Origin: UBA2705 sp963977125
GTDB lineage: Bacteria; Pseudomonadota; Alphaproteobacteria; Micavibrionales; Micavibrionaceae
DNA: 64,000 bases
Assembly: GCA_963977125.1 (NCBI GenBank)
Contig: CAXBNJ010000001.1
Span: 62,001-126,000, forward strand
Reading direction: 5' to 3'
Made by a program: the position numbers and the translations under genes. Positions 6,406-15,666 of the stretch are shown piece after piece (the first letter of the stretch is position 1; each line of letters begins with the position of its first letter). The notes beneath the pieces are model-generated. The model saw nothing but the letters and a program-made list of their open reading frames with translations, was not told the DNA's origin and made no database searches.

Positions 6406-9330
6406 ATGACAGCTATAAATGCGGAAATTGAATCTATCTTATCGGGTACAAATGCAGAATATATTGCGCATTTATACAGCCAGTTCCTTATCAATCCATT
6501 AAATGTGGATAGCAGCTGGAAAAGTTTTTTCGTCGCATTAAATGATAATGAAGTCTCACTGCTCAAAGAATTAAATGGCGCAAGCTGGACTCCTGCGGAA
6601 AATAAACAGGCGAATAATTCCTTTTCATCTTTTGATAAGGCTACTCATGTTCACCAAGGCGCAGGCCTTGACCTGTCAGATCCGCGCCCTGCGCAGTCTT
6701 CATCACAGCAACAACAATCGGCAAGCCCTGAAGCTATTCAACAAGCCGCTAATGATTCAGTGCGTGCCCTGATGATTATTCGTGCTTACCGCGCACGTGG
6801 CCATTTAATTGCGGATCTCGATCCGTTAAAATTAAAAGAAAAAGAATACCACCCAGAGCTCGACCCAAGCCATTACGGCTTCACATCAAGTGATTATAAT
6901 CGCCCGATCTTTTTAAATGGCGTACTGGGTATGGATTATGCGACCTTGGATGAGGTCCTTTCGGCTTTGCGTGAAATTTACTGCCAAACTATTGGCATAG
7001 AATTTTCACATTTATCTGACCCAGCTGAGAAATCATGGATTCAGCAGCGCATCGAAGCGCCGCGTAACCAAACTGAATTTACTGAAAATGGTAAGCGCGC
7101 GATTTATCAACGTATCGTTGCCGCGGAAACATTCGAGAAATTCCTCAATACCAAATATACTGGTACAAAACGCTTTGGTCTTGATGGCGGCGAATCGGTT
7201 ATTCCGGCGATTGAACAAATCATGAAGCGCGGCGGCCAGCTCGGCCTTGAAGAAATCGTTATCGGCATGGCGCATCGTGGGCGTTTAAACGTGCTGACAA
7301 ATATCATGGGTAAGTCATTCACGGCTGTATTCTCTGAATTTCAGGGTAATTCATCAACGCCAGATGACGTACAAGGCTCAGGCGATGTTAAATATCACCT
7401 TGGGACATCATCTGATCGTGATTTTGATGGCAATACCATTCACTTGTCACTTACCGCCAACCCATCGCATCTGGAAGTGGTGAACCCTGTTGTTATCGGT
7501 AAAGTGCGCGCTAAACAAAGCCAGCGCGGTGATAAAGACGGTACAAAAGTTATGCCGATGTTATTACACGGGGATGCTGCTTTTGCAGGGCAGGGCATTG
7601 TTGCTGAAACATTGCTTATTTCTGAACTGCCAGGCTATCGTGTTGGCGGTACAGTGCATGTTGTGATTAATAACCAAATTGGTTTTACAACAACGCCTAA
7701 ATTTGGTCGCTCTGGCCCGTATTCAACGGATGTTGCTAAAATGCTTTCTGCGCCGATATTCCATGTGAATGGCGATGACCCAGAAGCGGTTGTGCATGTT
7801 TCACGCATTGCTACAGAATTCCGTCAAGAATTCAAAAAAGATGTCGTTATTGATATTTTCTGTTACCGTCGTCACGGCCATAATGAAGGCGATGAGCCGA
7901 GCTTTACGCAGCCTGTTATGTACAAAAAAATCAAAGACCATGAAACAACTCGTAAAATTTACGCAGATCAACTGACAGCAGAATCTGTTTTGGCTGAAGG
8001 CGAAGGCGATAAAATCGTCGATGAATTTATCGAATATTTAGAAGAAGCCTATGATGCGACCAAGTCTTATAAGCCAAATAAGGCTGATTTCTTGGAAGGC
8101 GCTTGGACGGGGATGAAAATTGCCTCGGGTGATGATCGCCGCGGTAAAACAGCCGTAAGCGAAGACCATTTACGCGCTGTCGGTCAAAAATTAATTGAAG
8201 TGCCGAATGGTTTTGAGCTTAACAGCAAAATTATCCGCCAGTTTAAAGCAAAAGAAAAAATGTTTGAAACGGGTAAAGGGTTTGATTGGGCTATGGGCGA
8301 GTTATTAGCCTATGGCACATTGCTTAATGATGATTTCGCCGTGCGTTTATCAGGACAAGATGTTGGACGGGGGACATTCTCGCACCGTCATGCGATTTTA
8401 TATGATCAAAGCACAAATGATAAATATATTCCGTTGCAAAACATCAAGCCTGACCAAGCAAAATGCGAAGTGCATGACAGCCCATTATCTGAAGTCGCTG
8501 TATTAGGCTTTGAATATGGCTATTCACTGGCTGATCCGAAAACATTGACAATTTGGGAAGCACAATTCGGTGATTTCGTGAATATGGCGCAAGTTATTAT
8601 TGATCAGTTCATCTCATCTGGTGAGGCAAAATGGCTGCGTATGTCTGGCCTCGTTATGTTGCTGCCGCATGGCTTTGAAGGGCAAGGACCTGAGCATTCA
8701 TCGGCGCGCCTTGAGCGCTTCTTGCAAATGTCGGCTGAAGATAACTGGCAAATATGTAACATTACAACGCCAGCAAACTTCTTCCACGCTATGCGCCGTC
8801 AAATGTGCCGTGAATTCCGCAAGCCGATGATTAATATGTCACCGAAATCTTTATTGCGTCACAAGCTTGCCGTGTCTCAATTGCATGAATTTACCGGGGA
8901 TAGTACTTTCCACCGCGTTTTATGGGATGATGACCAAGGCTTATTGGTGAAAGCCGATAAAATTAAGCGTGTTATTTTATGTTCTGGTAAAGTCTATTTT
9001 GACTTGTTGCAAGAACGCCGCGAGCGCAAAATTGATGACGTTGTTATCTTGCGTATTGAACAACTTTTCCCATGGCCAGTTAAGTCACTGGTCGAAGAAA
9101 TGGGCGCTTTTGTGAATGCGGATGTTGTTTGGTGTCAAGAAGAGCCTAAGAACCAAGGCTCTTGGCATTTCGTTGATGAAAACATCGAAGATACGCTCGA
9201 AAGCATTAAGCACAAAACCAAGCGTGCGCAATATGTTGGTCGTAAGGCCGCCGCTGCGCCAGCAACGGGATCTAATAAACGCCATCATGAAGAACAAATG
9301 GAATTGGTGGTTAAAGCATTAACCGTGTAA
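6406..9330 (+). CDS. sucA: 2-oxoglutarate dehydrogenase E1 component
   Basis: SucA is the thiamine-diphosphate decarboxylase of the 2-oxoglutarate dehydrogenase complex and passes a succinyl group to the E2 lipoyl arm. The 974-residue length is typical. The N-terminal E2-contact segment is present (AEYIAHLYSQF, then SWKSFF), MIIRAYRARGHL follows, the diphosphate/Mg2+ motif GDAAFAGQG lies near residue 390 and INNQIGFTT comes after it. The C-terminal part carries the transketolase-like pyrimidine domain (QDVGRGTFSHRHA). SD-like AGGGA precedes the ATG. sucB follows 113 bases downstream. Confidence 0.98.
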   Translation: MTAINAEIESILSGTNAEYIAHLYSQFLINPLNVDSSWKSFFVALNDNEVSLLKELNGASWTPAENKQANNSFSSFDKATHVHQGAGLDLSDPRPAQSSSQQQQSASPEAIQQAANDSVRALMIIRAYRARGHLIADLDPLKLKEKEYHPELDPSHYGFTSSDYNRPIFLNGVLGMDYATLDEVLSALREIYCQTIGIEFSHLSDPAEKSWIQQRIEAPRNQTEFTENGKRAIYQRIVAAETFEKFLNTKYTGTKRFGLDGGESVIPAIEQIMKRGGQLGLEEIVIGMAHRGRLNVLTNIMGKSFTAVFSEFQGNSSTPDDVQGSGDVKYHLGTSSDRDFDGNTIHLSLTANPSHLEVVNPVVIGKVRAKQSQRGDKDGTKVMPMLLHGDAAFAGQGIVAETLLISELPGYRVGGTVHVVINNQIGFTTTPKFGRSGPYSTDVAKMLSAPIFHVNGDDPEAVVHVSRIATEFRQEFKKDVVIDIFCYRRHGHNEGDEPSFTQPVMYKKIKDHETTRKIYADQLTAESVLAEGEGDKIVDEFIEYLEEAYDATKSYKPNKADFLEGAWTGMKIASGDDRRGKTAVSEDHLRAVGQKLIEVPNGFELNSKIIRQFKAKEKMFETGKGFDWAMGELLAYGTLLNDDFAVRLSGQDVGRGTFSHRHAILYDQSTNDKYIPLQNIKPDQAKCEVHDSPLSEVAVLGFEYGYSLADPKTLTIWEAQFGDFVNMAQVIIDQFISSGEAKWLRMSGLVMLLPHGFEGQGPEHSSARLERFLQMSAEDNWQICNITTPANFFHAMRRQMCREFRKPMINMSPKSLLRHKLAVSQLHEFTGDSTFHRVLWDDDQGLLVKADKIKRVILCSGKVYFDLLQERRERKIDDVVILRIEQLFPWPVKSLVEEMGAFVNADVVWCQEEPKNQGSWHFVDENIEDTLESIKHKTKRAQYVGRKAAAAPATGSNKRHHEEQMELVVKALTV

Positions 9331-9443
9331 TGCGCGGCTTATAATTTATGTGGGGTTTCTTTTTTTAGGGAAGCGTTTATATTTGAACGAGAAGTTTGAA
9401 AAGAGACCCTTAAACGATAATTTAATATAATCAGGATAGATAA

Positions 9444-10682
9444 ATGACTGAAATTCTTGTGCCTACACTCGGTGAATCTGTATCAGAAGCGACTGTTGCA
9501 ACGTGGCTTAAAAAAGAAGGCGATGCGATTAAAGCGGATGAGCCTATTGTTGAGCTTGAAACAGATAAAGTGACTTTAGAAGTCAATGCTCCAGCTGATG
9601 GCGTACTTGTTAAAATCACTGTAGCTGAAGGCGAAAATGTTGAAGTTGGCGCTTTGCTTGGCGAAATTGAATCTGGCGCAGCGGCCGGTAATTCTGCACC
9701 GGTAGCGGCAGCACCAATCGCGGCAAGCGCAACATCAGCCCCTGCGGTTGACGATGTTAGTAATGACGACCAAAAATTATCACCTGCTGTACAGAAGCTT
9801 GTTGATGAACATAATCTTGACCCGAATAAAATTTCAGGCACAGGCAAAGATGGTCGTCTTATAAAAGAAGATATCCAGAATTTCTTGGAGACAAAAGGCA
9901 AGGCAGCAGAAACCCCTGCGCCACAAGCCGTGCCATCACATAGCGTACCGACACCAGCCGCTCCTGCACGTGCATCAGGTGAGCGTGAAGAGCGCGTGCG
10001 CATGACACGTCTGCGTCAATCTATCGCGAAACGTTTGAAAGAAGCGCAAAATACTGCAGCTATGCTAACGACCTTTAATGAAGTCGATATGGGCGCTGTA
10101 ATGGATTTGCGTAAGCAATATAAAGACGTCTTTGAAAAGAAACACGGTACAAAGCTTGGCTTTATGTCGTTCTTCGTTAAGGCCTGCGTTAACGCACTTA
10201 ATGAATTCCCTGCTGTAAATGCAGAAATCCAAGGCGATGAAATTGTTTATAAAAACTACTGCGATATTGGCGTCGCCGTATCAACGCCGCAAGGCTTAAT
10301 CGTTCCCGTATTACGTGGCTGTGAAGACAGAACTATGGCTGGCGTTGAAAGCGGTATTGTTGATTTAGGTACGCGCGCTCGTGATGGTAAGATATCAATG
10401 GATGATATGATGGGCGGTAGCTTCACCATTACTAATGGTGGTGTTTTTGGCTCGTTAATGTCAACGCCCATCCTCAATGCACCACAATCAGCCATTTTGG
10501 GTATGCATAAAATTCAGCAGCGCCCAATGGTGATGGCTGATGGTTCAATCGAAGCGCGTCCAATGATGTATTTGGCGCTGTCTTATGATCACCGTATTAT
10601 TGATGGCCGCGAAGCTGTTTCCTTCCTCGTGCGCGTTAAAGATTCACTGGAAGACCCACAGCGCCTTATGTTGGATATTTAA
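9444..10682 (+). CDS. sucB: Dihydrolipoyllysine succinyltransferase (E2)
   Basis: E2 forms the core of the 2-oxoglutarate dehydrogenase complex and makes succinyl-CoA. Domains are in the usual order: one lipoyl domain (1-76) with the lipoylated Lys42 in ETDKVTLE; an Ala/Pro-rich linker; the E1/E3-binding domain (about 110-147, SPAVQKLVDEH then GKDGRLIKED); a second linker; and the catalytic domain with His383 and Asp387 in DHRIIDG. The length of 412 is normal. lpd (E3), commonly next, is absent: an intrinsic terminator follows directly. Confidence 0.98.
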   Translation: MTEILVPTLGESVSEATVATWLKKEGDAIKADEPIVELETDKVTLEVNAPADGVLVKITVAEGENVEVGALLGEIESGAAAGNSAPVAAAPIAASATSAPAVDDVSNDDQKLSPAVQKLVDEHNLDPNKISGTGKDGRLIKEDIQNFLETKGKAAETPAPQAVPSHSVPTPAAPARASGEREERVRMTRLRQSIAKRLKEAQNTAAMLTTFNEVDMGAVMDLRKQYKDVFEKKHGTKLGFMSFFVKACVNALNEFPAVNAEIQGDEIVYKNYCDIGVAVSTPQGLIVPVLRGCEDRTMAGVESGIVDLGTRARDGKISMDDMMGGSFTITNGGVFGSLMSTPILNAPQSAILGMHKIQQRPMVMADGSIEARPMMYLALSYDHRIIDGREAVSFLVRVKDSLEDPQRLMLDI

Positions 10683-10708
10683 TGAACCAAGACATATTTA
10701 TATGTTTG

Positions 10709-10743
10709 AAAAGCAGGGCCCTAGTTGGCCTTGCTTTTTTTTT
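10709..10743 (+). terminator. Intrinsic terminator after sucB
   Basis: AAGCAGGGCC (10711-10720) pairs with GGCCTTGCTT (10727-10736), with one G-T wobble and a 6-base loop, followed by a run of T to 10743. Confidence 0.9.
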
Positions 10744-10798
10744 ATGAATATGGCATAAGCATTACATAATAAAAAAATAAAAAATTGGGAGATTTCGT

Positions 10799-11305
10799 AT
10801 GAGTAAAGAGCATACAGGGCCAAGACAGACAGGCATATTTTCTAGCCTGTGCAAAAATTTTAAAGAACAAGCCAAGGGGTTAAGCCCTGATTTTGAAGCG
10901 ACGAAGGCTGCCGCCATGAAAACGCCGTGGATATCATCGCATCCTTGGGCTAAAAATGGTATTCCCGATAGTTTTGAAGACGAGGTTTTTAGCATCCAAA
11001 GAGAACTTCGCGAAGAATTTGAAATAATTGCGAATTCTTATGACACTGATCTAGGCTATTCATATGGCGCATCTTCGCGTGATATTGATGTGTTTTTACA
11101 AGAGCAATATCGGGCTGATATTAATTATGTTCTTACCAATGGATCTGATGAGCAGAAAGCCGCATTATCAAGAGCGTGCAGAGTTTTTGCTAACCAGCAT
11201 TATAACAATGAAGAATCGCCTTATTACGGTACATACGCGCCTGTCAAAGCGGCGATGATTGCGCTGACTCTTAAGAAAAATGCAGAGCCTAAAAGTGAAT
11301 TATAA
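10799..11305 (+). CDS. Unrecognised protein, first of a coupled paralog pair
   Basis: The 168-residue soluble protein has no recognised domain. Its hallmark is TPWISSHPWAKNGIPDSF (about 40-58) followed by VFSIQRELREEFEIIANSYD, which is repeated almost exactly in the next gene. The second half differs more but keeps EQYRADINYVLTNGS against KQFMQDMDFLLKKGQ. GGGAG precedes the ATG. The stop TAA shares its last base with the ATG of the next gene, so translation is coupled. It sits between sucB and nth, where lpd might be expected. Confidence 0.8.
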   Translation: MSKEHTGPRQTGIFSSLCKNFKEQAKGLSPDFEATKAAAMKTPWISSHPWAKNGIPDSFEDEVFSIQRELREEFEIIANSYDTDLGYSYGASSRDIDVFLQEQYRADINYVLTNGSDEQKAALSRACRVFANQHYNNEESPYYGTYAPVKAAMIALTLKKNAEPKSEL

Positions 11306-11847
11306 TGAATAAGCCTGATGAGAACGAAATGCTACATAAGCAACATAATAAAAACATATATTCTCGATTATGCTTGAAGTTTAAAGAGCAGGTTTTGAAG
11401 GCTGACCCAGAAAGTCGCGATGTCTGGATTTCTTCAGAAGCGACGCCTTGGATTAATTCTCATCCATGGTCTGTGCGCGGCATTCCCGAAGATTTCTCTG
11501 AGGCTGTTTTTAGCGTTCAGCGTGACTTATGCGCCGAGTTCGCGAAGGTCACGGATAGCTACGACCCAGAGCGCGCCAATGTCTATTATCAAGCTGCGGA
11601 TACGTTTAAGGCCCTGCATAATAAACAGTTTATGCAGGATATGGATTTTTTGCTTAAAAAAGGCCAAACAGAAGACCAGATGCGTATATTAAAGGCTGCG
11701 AGTTTATTTATTGAAGAACATGACGGCGATAAGCACTCGCCTTATAACCAGACCTCCATTTTGGCGGATATGCGTTGCCTTGGCTATAATATTGAAACCT
11801 TTTTAACGCAAGGTTACCAGGCCATTTACGGCACGCGCCACCTTTAG
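11305..11847 (+). CDS. Unrecognised protein, second of a coupled paralog pair
   Basis: This 180-residue paralog of the preceding gene starts on the last base of that gene's stop codon (TAATG). Shared segments include YSRLCLKFKEQ against FSSLCKNFKEQ, TPWINSHPWSVRGIPEDF, and VFSVQRDLCAEF. Both proteins are soluble and helical. One-base overlap and retained similarity suggest a local duplication whose products are made in equal amounts, perhaps as a heteromer (inference). The gene ends 4 bases from the convergent nth. Confidence 0.8.
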   Translation: MNKPDENEMLHKQHNKNIYSRLCLKFKEQVLKADPESRDVWISSEATPWINSHPWSVRGIPEDFSEAVFSVQRDLCAEFAKVTDSYDPERANVYYQAADTFKALHNKQFMQDMDFLLKKGQTEDQMRILKAASLFIEEHDGDKHSPYNQTSILADMRCLGYNIETFLTQGYQAIYGTRHL

Positions 11848-11851
11848 GAAA

Positions 11852-12496
11852 TCATGCTGTCTTGTCTTTGTAAGCACAATAGGCATATACAGGACATTCG
11901 GCGCAATTGGGTTTGCGCGCTTTGCAAATATAACGCCCATGTAAAATAAGCCAGTGATGGGCGTGTAGTAGAAATTCTTTTGGGATGACTTTCATAAGCT
12001 TGCGCTCAACCTCATCAGGCGTTTTTCCGCGTGCAAGGCCTGTGCGATTAGATACGCGAAACAGATGGGTGTCTACGGCGATTGTCGGCTGGCCAAAGGC
12101 GAGGTTTAAAACAACATTAGCGGTTTTTCGACCAACGCCAGCGAGCTTCATTAATTCTTCACGCGTTTGCGGAACGACGCTTCCATACTCATCAATCATC
12201 ATTTTACAGAGCGCATAGATATTTTTGGCCTTGGTGTTAAATAAGCCAATGGTTTTAATGTAGTCACGTATTTTGTCTTCGCCTAATGCGTAAATTGCCT
12301 CGGGCGTGTTGGCCACAGCAAAGAGCGGGCCAGTGGCTTTATTGACGCCAATATCGGTTGCTTGCGCAGAGAGCACAACGGCAATTAAGAGTTCAAATGG
12401 CGAGCTCCAATTAAGCTCACCTTCAGGCTCAGGATTAATTTTTTCTAACGTTGAAAAAAAACCATAAACATCATTTTTGTTCATTGTAAAAACCAT
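11852..12496 (-). CDS. nth: Endonuclease III
   Basis: Nth is a base-excision repair DNA glycosylase/AP lyase for oxidised pyrimidines. The helix-hairpin-helix KLAGVGRKTANVV carries catalytic Lys124, Asp142 lies in AVDTHLFRV, and the C-terminal [4Fe-4S] cluster ligands are Cys191, Cys198, Cys201 and Cys207 (C-x6-C-x2-C-x5-C). The 214-residue length is normal. Met5 is an alternative start; neither start has a clear Shine-Dalgarno sequence. The gene is convergent with the paralog pair and divergent from the bactofilin gene. Confidence 0.97.
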   Translation of the reverse strand: MVFTMNKNDVYGFFSTLEKINPEPEGELNWSSPFELLIAVVLSAQATDIGVNKATGPLFAVANTPEAIYALGEDKIRDYIKTIGLFNTKAKNIYALCKMMIDEYGSVVPQTREELMKLAGVGRKTANVVLNLAFGQPTIAVDTHLFRVSNRTGLARGKTPDEVERKLMKVIPKEFLLHAHHWLILHGRYICKARKPNCAECPVYAYCAYKDKTA

Positions 12497-12788
12497 ATAA
12501 TTTTAAAACGTTACGTACCGTTACTTATTAAATCAAGCTAAGTCATTATTATATATACCAAAAATATATTCTGCACAAGGCCGTATTTATTATCTATGGA
12601 AAACCTGTATTTTTTTGTTTTAAACCTTGCAAGCGCGATTTGTCCTTGCTAAAGTCCCCTCATCACCGAAACGCACAGGTTCGTTTTTACGAATTTAAAG
12701 ATCCGCAATACTGAATATTTTAGTATGTGGTTCGTATAGAGGTGACTTTGGTATTCAATATTTTAAGGCAAGCCAAAAGGATTAGACA
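12497..12788. other. Divergent nth/bactofilin intergenic region
   Basis: This 292-base AT-rich region should hold promoters for both flanking genes, but no pair of boxes stands out. ATACT-N9-AGTAT near 12710-12728 is a small inverted repeat, and GTTAC occurs twice near 12510-12522. No gene is seen. Confidence 0.35.
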
Positions 12789-13652
12789 ATGTTCCACAGA
12801 CCAAATAAATCAGCGAGCAACTCAGTGAATGAGACTCACGCGCCTTCAACAGCATCGACTTTAAAAGACGATGTTAATAGCGATGTCGCGGAATCAAAAG
12901 ACGTCAATGATGTAAAAGATACGCAAAGCACAGTTAAATCTGTAATGAAAAGCCCTGCAAGTTTTTTACAAAATCAGCATAATATTAAGACCGAAAATCA
13001 AGCTCAACCAATTACACCAACGCAAAAAGAAGAGATCAAGACTATGGATGTTAAAGACGACACAATGGAAAAAGCAATGGACGCATCAGCGGCCGCGACG
13101 GCAGCACGCACATCAGTAACGGGCTTTAGCGCTGGTAACACAGCTTATAATGCAGGTTCTACATTTAGTAGCACACCGACAACGTCAACAAGCTACGACC
13201 GTGATACTGGCCGTAAATTAGTTGTTGGCCAAGGCATCAACATGTCTGGTGAAATTGATTCATGTGATCATTTGATCGTTGAAGGTACAGTGGAAGCGGC
13301 TCTTAAAGGCGCGGCTATTTTGGATATTTTCGAAAATGGTACATTCTTTGGTACTGTTGAAATTCAAGAAGCGACAATCGCTGGTAAATTTGAAGGTGAC
13401 CTTGTTGTTCACGGCCGTCTAACATTGCGCGCAACGGCAGACGTTAGCGGTACAATTTCTTACGGTGAGCTTTCTGTTGAAGCTGGCGCACAAATGCAAG
13501 GTATGATCCGTCCTGCATCAGCAATGTCTGGTGAAGCGGCAACGCCTGCTAAAAAGAAAGCCACTTCTGCAAAAAAGCTTAAAGCAGCGAATGGCGCTGA
13601 GAGCGAAGCTGATACACAGCTTCCTTTCACAGCAGGCGCTGCAACCGCTTAA
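12789..13652 (+). CDS. Bactofilin-family protein with long N-terminal extension
   Basis: Residues 142-245 form a bactofilin (DUF583) beta-helix with the regular glycine-hydrophobic repeat pattern (NMSGEIDSCDHLIVEGTVEA and GKFEGDLVVHGRLTLRATA). Bactofilins polymerise without nucleotide and scaffold cell-wall enzymes or position polar structures. The polymer core is preceded by about 140 residues of Ser/Thr/Lys/Asp-rich disordered sequence, far longer than the usual short N-terminal tail, and followed by a Lys/Ala tail (TPAKKKATSAKK). The gene is monocistronic with its own terminator. The bacA/bacM naming is not assigned, because bactofilins are often multicopy. Confidence 0.92.
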   Translation: MFHRPNKSASNSVNETHAPSTASTLKDDVNSDVAESKDVNDVKDTQSTVKSVMKSPASFLQNQHNIKTENQAQPITPTQKEEIKTMDVKDDTMEKAMDASAAATAARTSVTGFSAGNTAYNAGSTFSSTPTTSTSYDRDTGRKLVVGQGINMSGEIDSCDHLIVEGTVEAALKGAAILDIFENGTFFGTVEIQEATIAGKFEGDLVVHGRLTLRATADVSGTISYGELSVEAGAQMQGMIRPASAMSGEAATPAKKKATSAKKLKAANGAESEADTQLPFTAGAATA

Positions 13653-13686
13653 GTCAAACGGTTTGCGGATTTAATTAGAGATTAAT

Positions 13687-13720
13687 AAAAAGGCTTATCC
13701 TTCATTGGGTAAGCCTTTTT
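13687..13720 (+). terminator. Intrinsic terminator after the bactofilin gene
   Basis: AAAAAGGCTTATCC (13687-13700) pairs with GGGTAAGCCTTTTT (13707-13720) around TTCATT, and the T run is part of the 3' arm. Confidence 0.9.
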
Positions 13721-13742
13721 AATATCAGGAAAAGAGAACTCT

Positions 13743-14219
13743 ATGCACTTTAAACAATCGAAATCTGTCTATATTTTTATTGCCGCCTTGATGAATATTC
13801 CAACGCTTATCGCTGGATTAATCATACTTGGCCGGGGCTGGGATGGCTTTATTGAAACGGGAATGCATCAAGCTTTTTATCTTATGGTACCGCTTATGAT
13901 TTTTGTCTTATTGGCCCTTGATAAGTCATTAGAGTTAAAGCCGCATCAGCTTATCATTCGTCATATGAGGGTTCTTAAGAAAGTTATAAATGTCGAGGAT
14001 ATTCGTTTTGTCAGGCTCGGTAGTCGAATGGCTAATGGCATACCGACATTTATCTTTGTTGTTCACAGTAAAAATGACACAGAAAAGGATGATGATTATC
14101 TCGGTAAACGGGCGATGTTTGTTGATCTGAATTTTAAAAAAACAGAGCAAGAGAAAATATATAAATATTTTGAAGAGAAGGGCCTTTTGAAAGACCGCAA
14201 AAGGCATAAATATAAATAG
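13743..14219 (+). CDS. Membrane protein with two helices and PH-like domain
   Basis: The 158-residue product has two transmembrane helices (about 10-31 and 41-60) followed by a cytoplasmic beta-rich region (KSLELKPHQLIIRHM, then VLKKVINVEDIRFVRL) typical of bacterial PH-like domains (bPH family). The C-terminus is very basic (KDRKRHKYK). AGGAAAAGAGA precedes the ATG. The role is unknown. It is convergent with the DUF2336 gene, 18 bases away. The family call rests on the pattern of a helical hairpin plus a short beta domain. Confidence 0.65.
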   Translation: MHFKQSKSVYIFIAALMNIPTLIAGLIILGRGWDGFIETGMHQAFYLMVPLMIFVLLALDKSLELKPHQLIIRHMRVLKKVINVEDIRFVRLGSRMANGIPTFIFVVHSKNDTEKDDDYLGKRAMFVDLNFKKTEQEKIYKYFEEKGLLKDRKRHKYK

Positions 14220-14237
14220 GCCGTCAGGGCAATGCGC

Positions 14238-15572
14238 TTAGATAATCTCTAAAAACTCCATTTGCCACTTCATGTCTTTTTCAGAGAGCGGATAATCAGA
14301 GCCGCCTTTAGGGTAAATCAGTTCATCTTTTTGTAGATGCACGATTTCCTGTTCGACCCGAAAGGCAAAGCGCATAGAAAGCTTGCAGTGCCAGCATAAA
14401 GAAACGATTGACTTGGCGCTGCGCATATCAATTATTTTTTGTATTTCTTGTTCGTTTGACTTACTTAAATGCGCGAGGGCGGCAATGACAAAATCTTGCT
14501 CACGCATAGCTAAGGCATCGTTAATAAGGCCTTCTGTGAGCAGTTTGTCTTTAGCGAGGCGTTTAACATGCTGCATTGTGTTTTCGCCATCTCGGGCGGC
14601 TTGTTCTGTTGAAAAAGCAACGCGACGTTTGGCTACTTCAGCAATCTCTGCGCGGGTTTCATCATCAAAATCTTCATGATTGGCCAATATGGCTTTAATA
14701 TGATCATCAACAAAAGACAGCATTGATAAAGCTATTTCTTTAGGCAGGTTTTTGCGCAAGGCCGTGGGCTTTTGCCATTCAGGAGTAGTGCGCGCTCTTT
14801 CGACAATTTCCATCAGTAATTCTTTGGGTAATTGCGCGCCTTGGTTTTCAATCAGCATCGTACCTGCGGGGACATCTTCACTGCGGATTACGGCCGTGGA
14901 GACTTCACTGCTGACGTCTTGGCGGCCAGCAATGGCTTGCAGTGCCCAACTGGCAGGGTGTTTGCTTAATATATCAAGTAAATCTTCATCAGCCAGAGCC
15001 GCACAGAATTTCAAAACAGGCTCTGATACTTTGCGTTCAACGTCACGTGCAAGCTTTCCGGCAATTTTGGGCGGCGTGTAAGCGTGATCTTTCAGGGCGC
15101 TGGTTAAGGCAAGGCGGATTTTCAAGACTTCATCAAGCGCTAAACTGCCTAAAGCCTGTACGGTATAAGCATAAAGCTGACTTTGTTTATCTTTGGATAA
15201 TTCAGGCAGTAATTTAATGAGGCGCTCGGCAATGGTCAGGCGCACATCGGTGTTTTCATCAAGGGCGAGGGCTGTGCTGGCTTGTATGGGCAAGGAATCA
15301 TTTTTCGCTAATGCGCGGCGAATTTTAGGATCAGGGTCGTGTTCCGCCAGATAATATAATATTTCACGATGCGTTTCAGTGTCTTTGGCTAAAGACAGGC
15401 GTGCCCCTTTGGAACCTGCTACGGCGATATTACGTTCAGTCTCGTAACGCTGCAGGTCTTTTTTCTGCGGGGCTTTCTTGGGGCTGTTTTTTTTCTCAGA
15501 TTTTCCCTCAGATTTTCCCTCAGGGGATTTCTTCCCTGATTTTTTACCTGTAAATGATGAGAAAATTCCCAT
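14238..15572 (-). CDS. DUF2336 helical-repeat protein
   Basis: The 444-residue soluble protein belongs to DUF2336, an alphaproteobacterial family of HEAT-like helical repeats of unknown function. The defining segment is ETHREILYYLAEHDPDP, KIRRALAKNDS and ADVRLTIAERLI-type repeats (about 55-140; here TDVRLTIAERLI). The first 40 residues are low complexity, with tandem SEGK-type repeats rich in Lys, Ser and Gly, probably a disordered nucleic-acid or membrane contact. It is transcribed alone, towards the bPH gene. Confidence 0.8.
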   Translation of the reverse strand: MGIFSSFTGKKSGKKSPEGKSEGKSEKKNSPKKAPQKKDLQRYETERNIAVAGSKGARLSLAKDTETHREILYYLAEHDPDPKIRRALAKNDSLPIQASTALALDENTDVRLTIAERLIKLLPELSKDKQSQLYAYTVQALGSLALDEVLKIRLALTSALKDHAYTPPKIAGKLARDVERKVSEPVLKFCAALADEDLLDILSKHPASWALQAIAGRQDVSSEVSTAVIRSEDVPAGTMLIENQGAQLPKELLMEIVERARTTPEWQKPTALRKNLPKEIALSMLSFVDDHIKAILANHEDFDDETRAEIAEVAKRRVAFSTEQAARDGENTMQHVKRLAKDKLLTEGLINDALAMREQDFVIAALAHLSKSNEQEIQKIIDMRSAKSIVSLCWHCKLSMRFAFRVEQEIVHLQKDELIYPKGGSDYPLSEKDMKWQMEFLEII

Positions 15573-15666
15573 GAGAATAGTGTACCTAATTCAGTGTTTA
15601 ATAAACGATTCGTATTCTCTATTTTAACAGATCATAGACAGGAAGTGGTTAAAAAGCGCGATTGGG

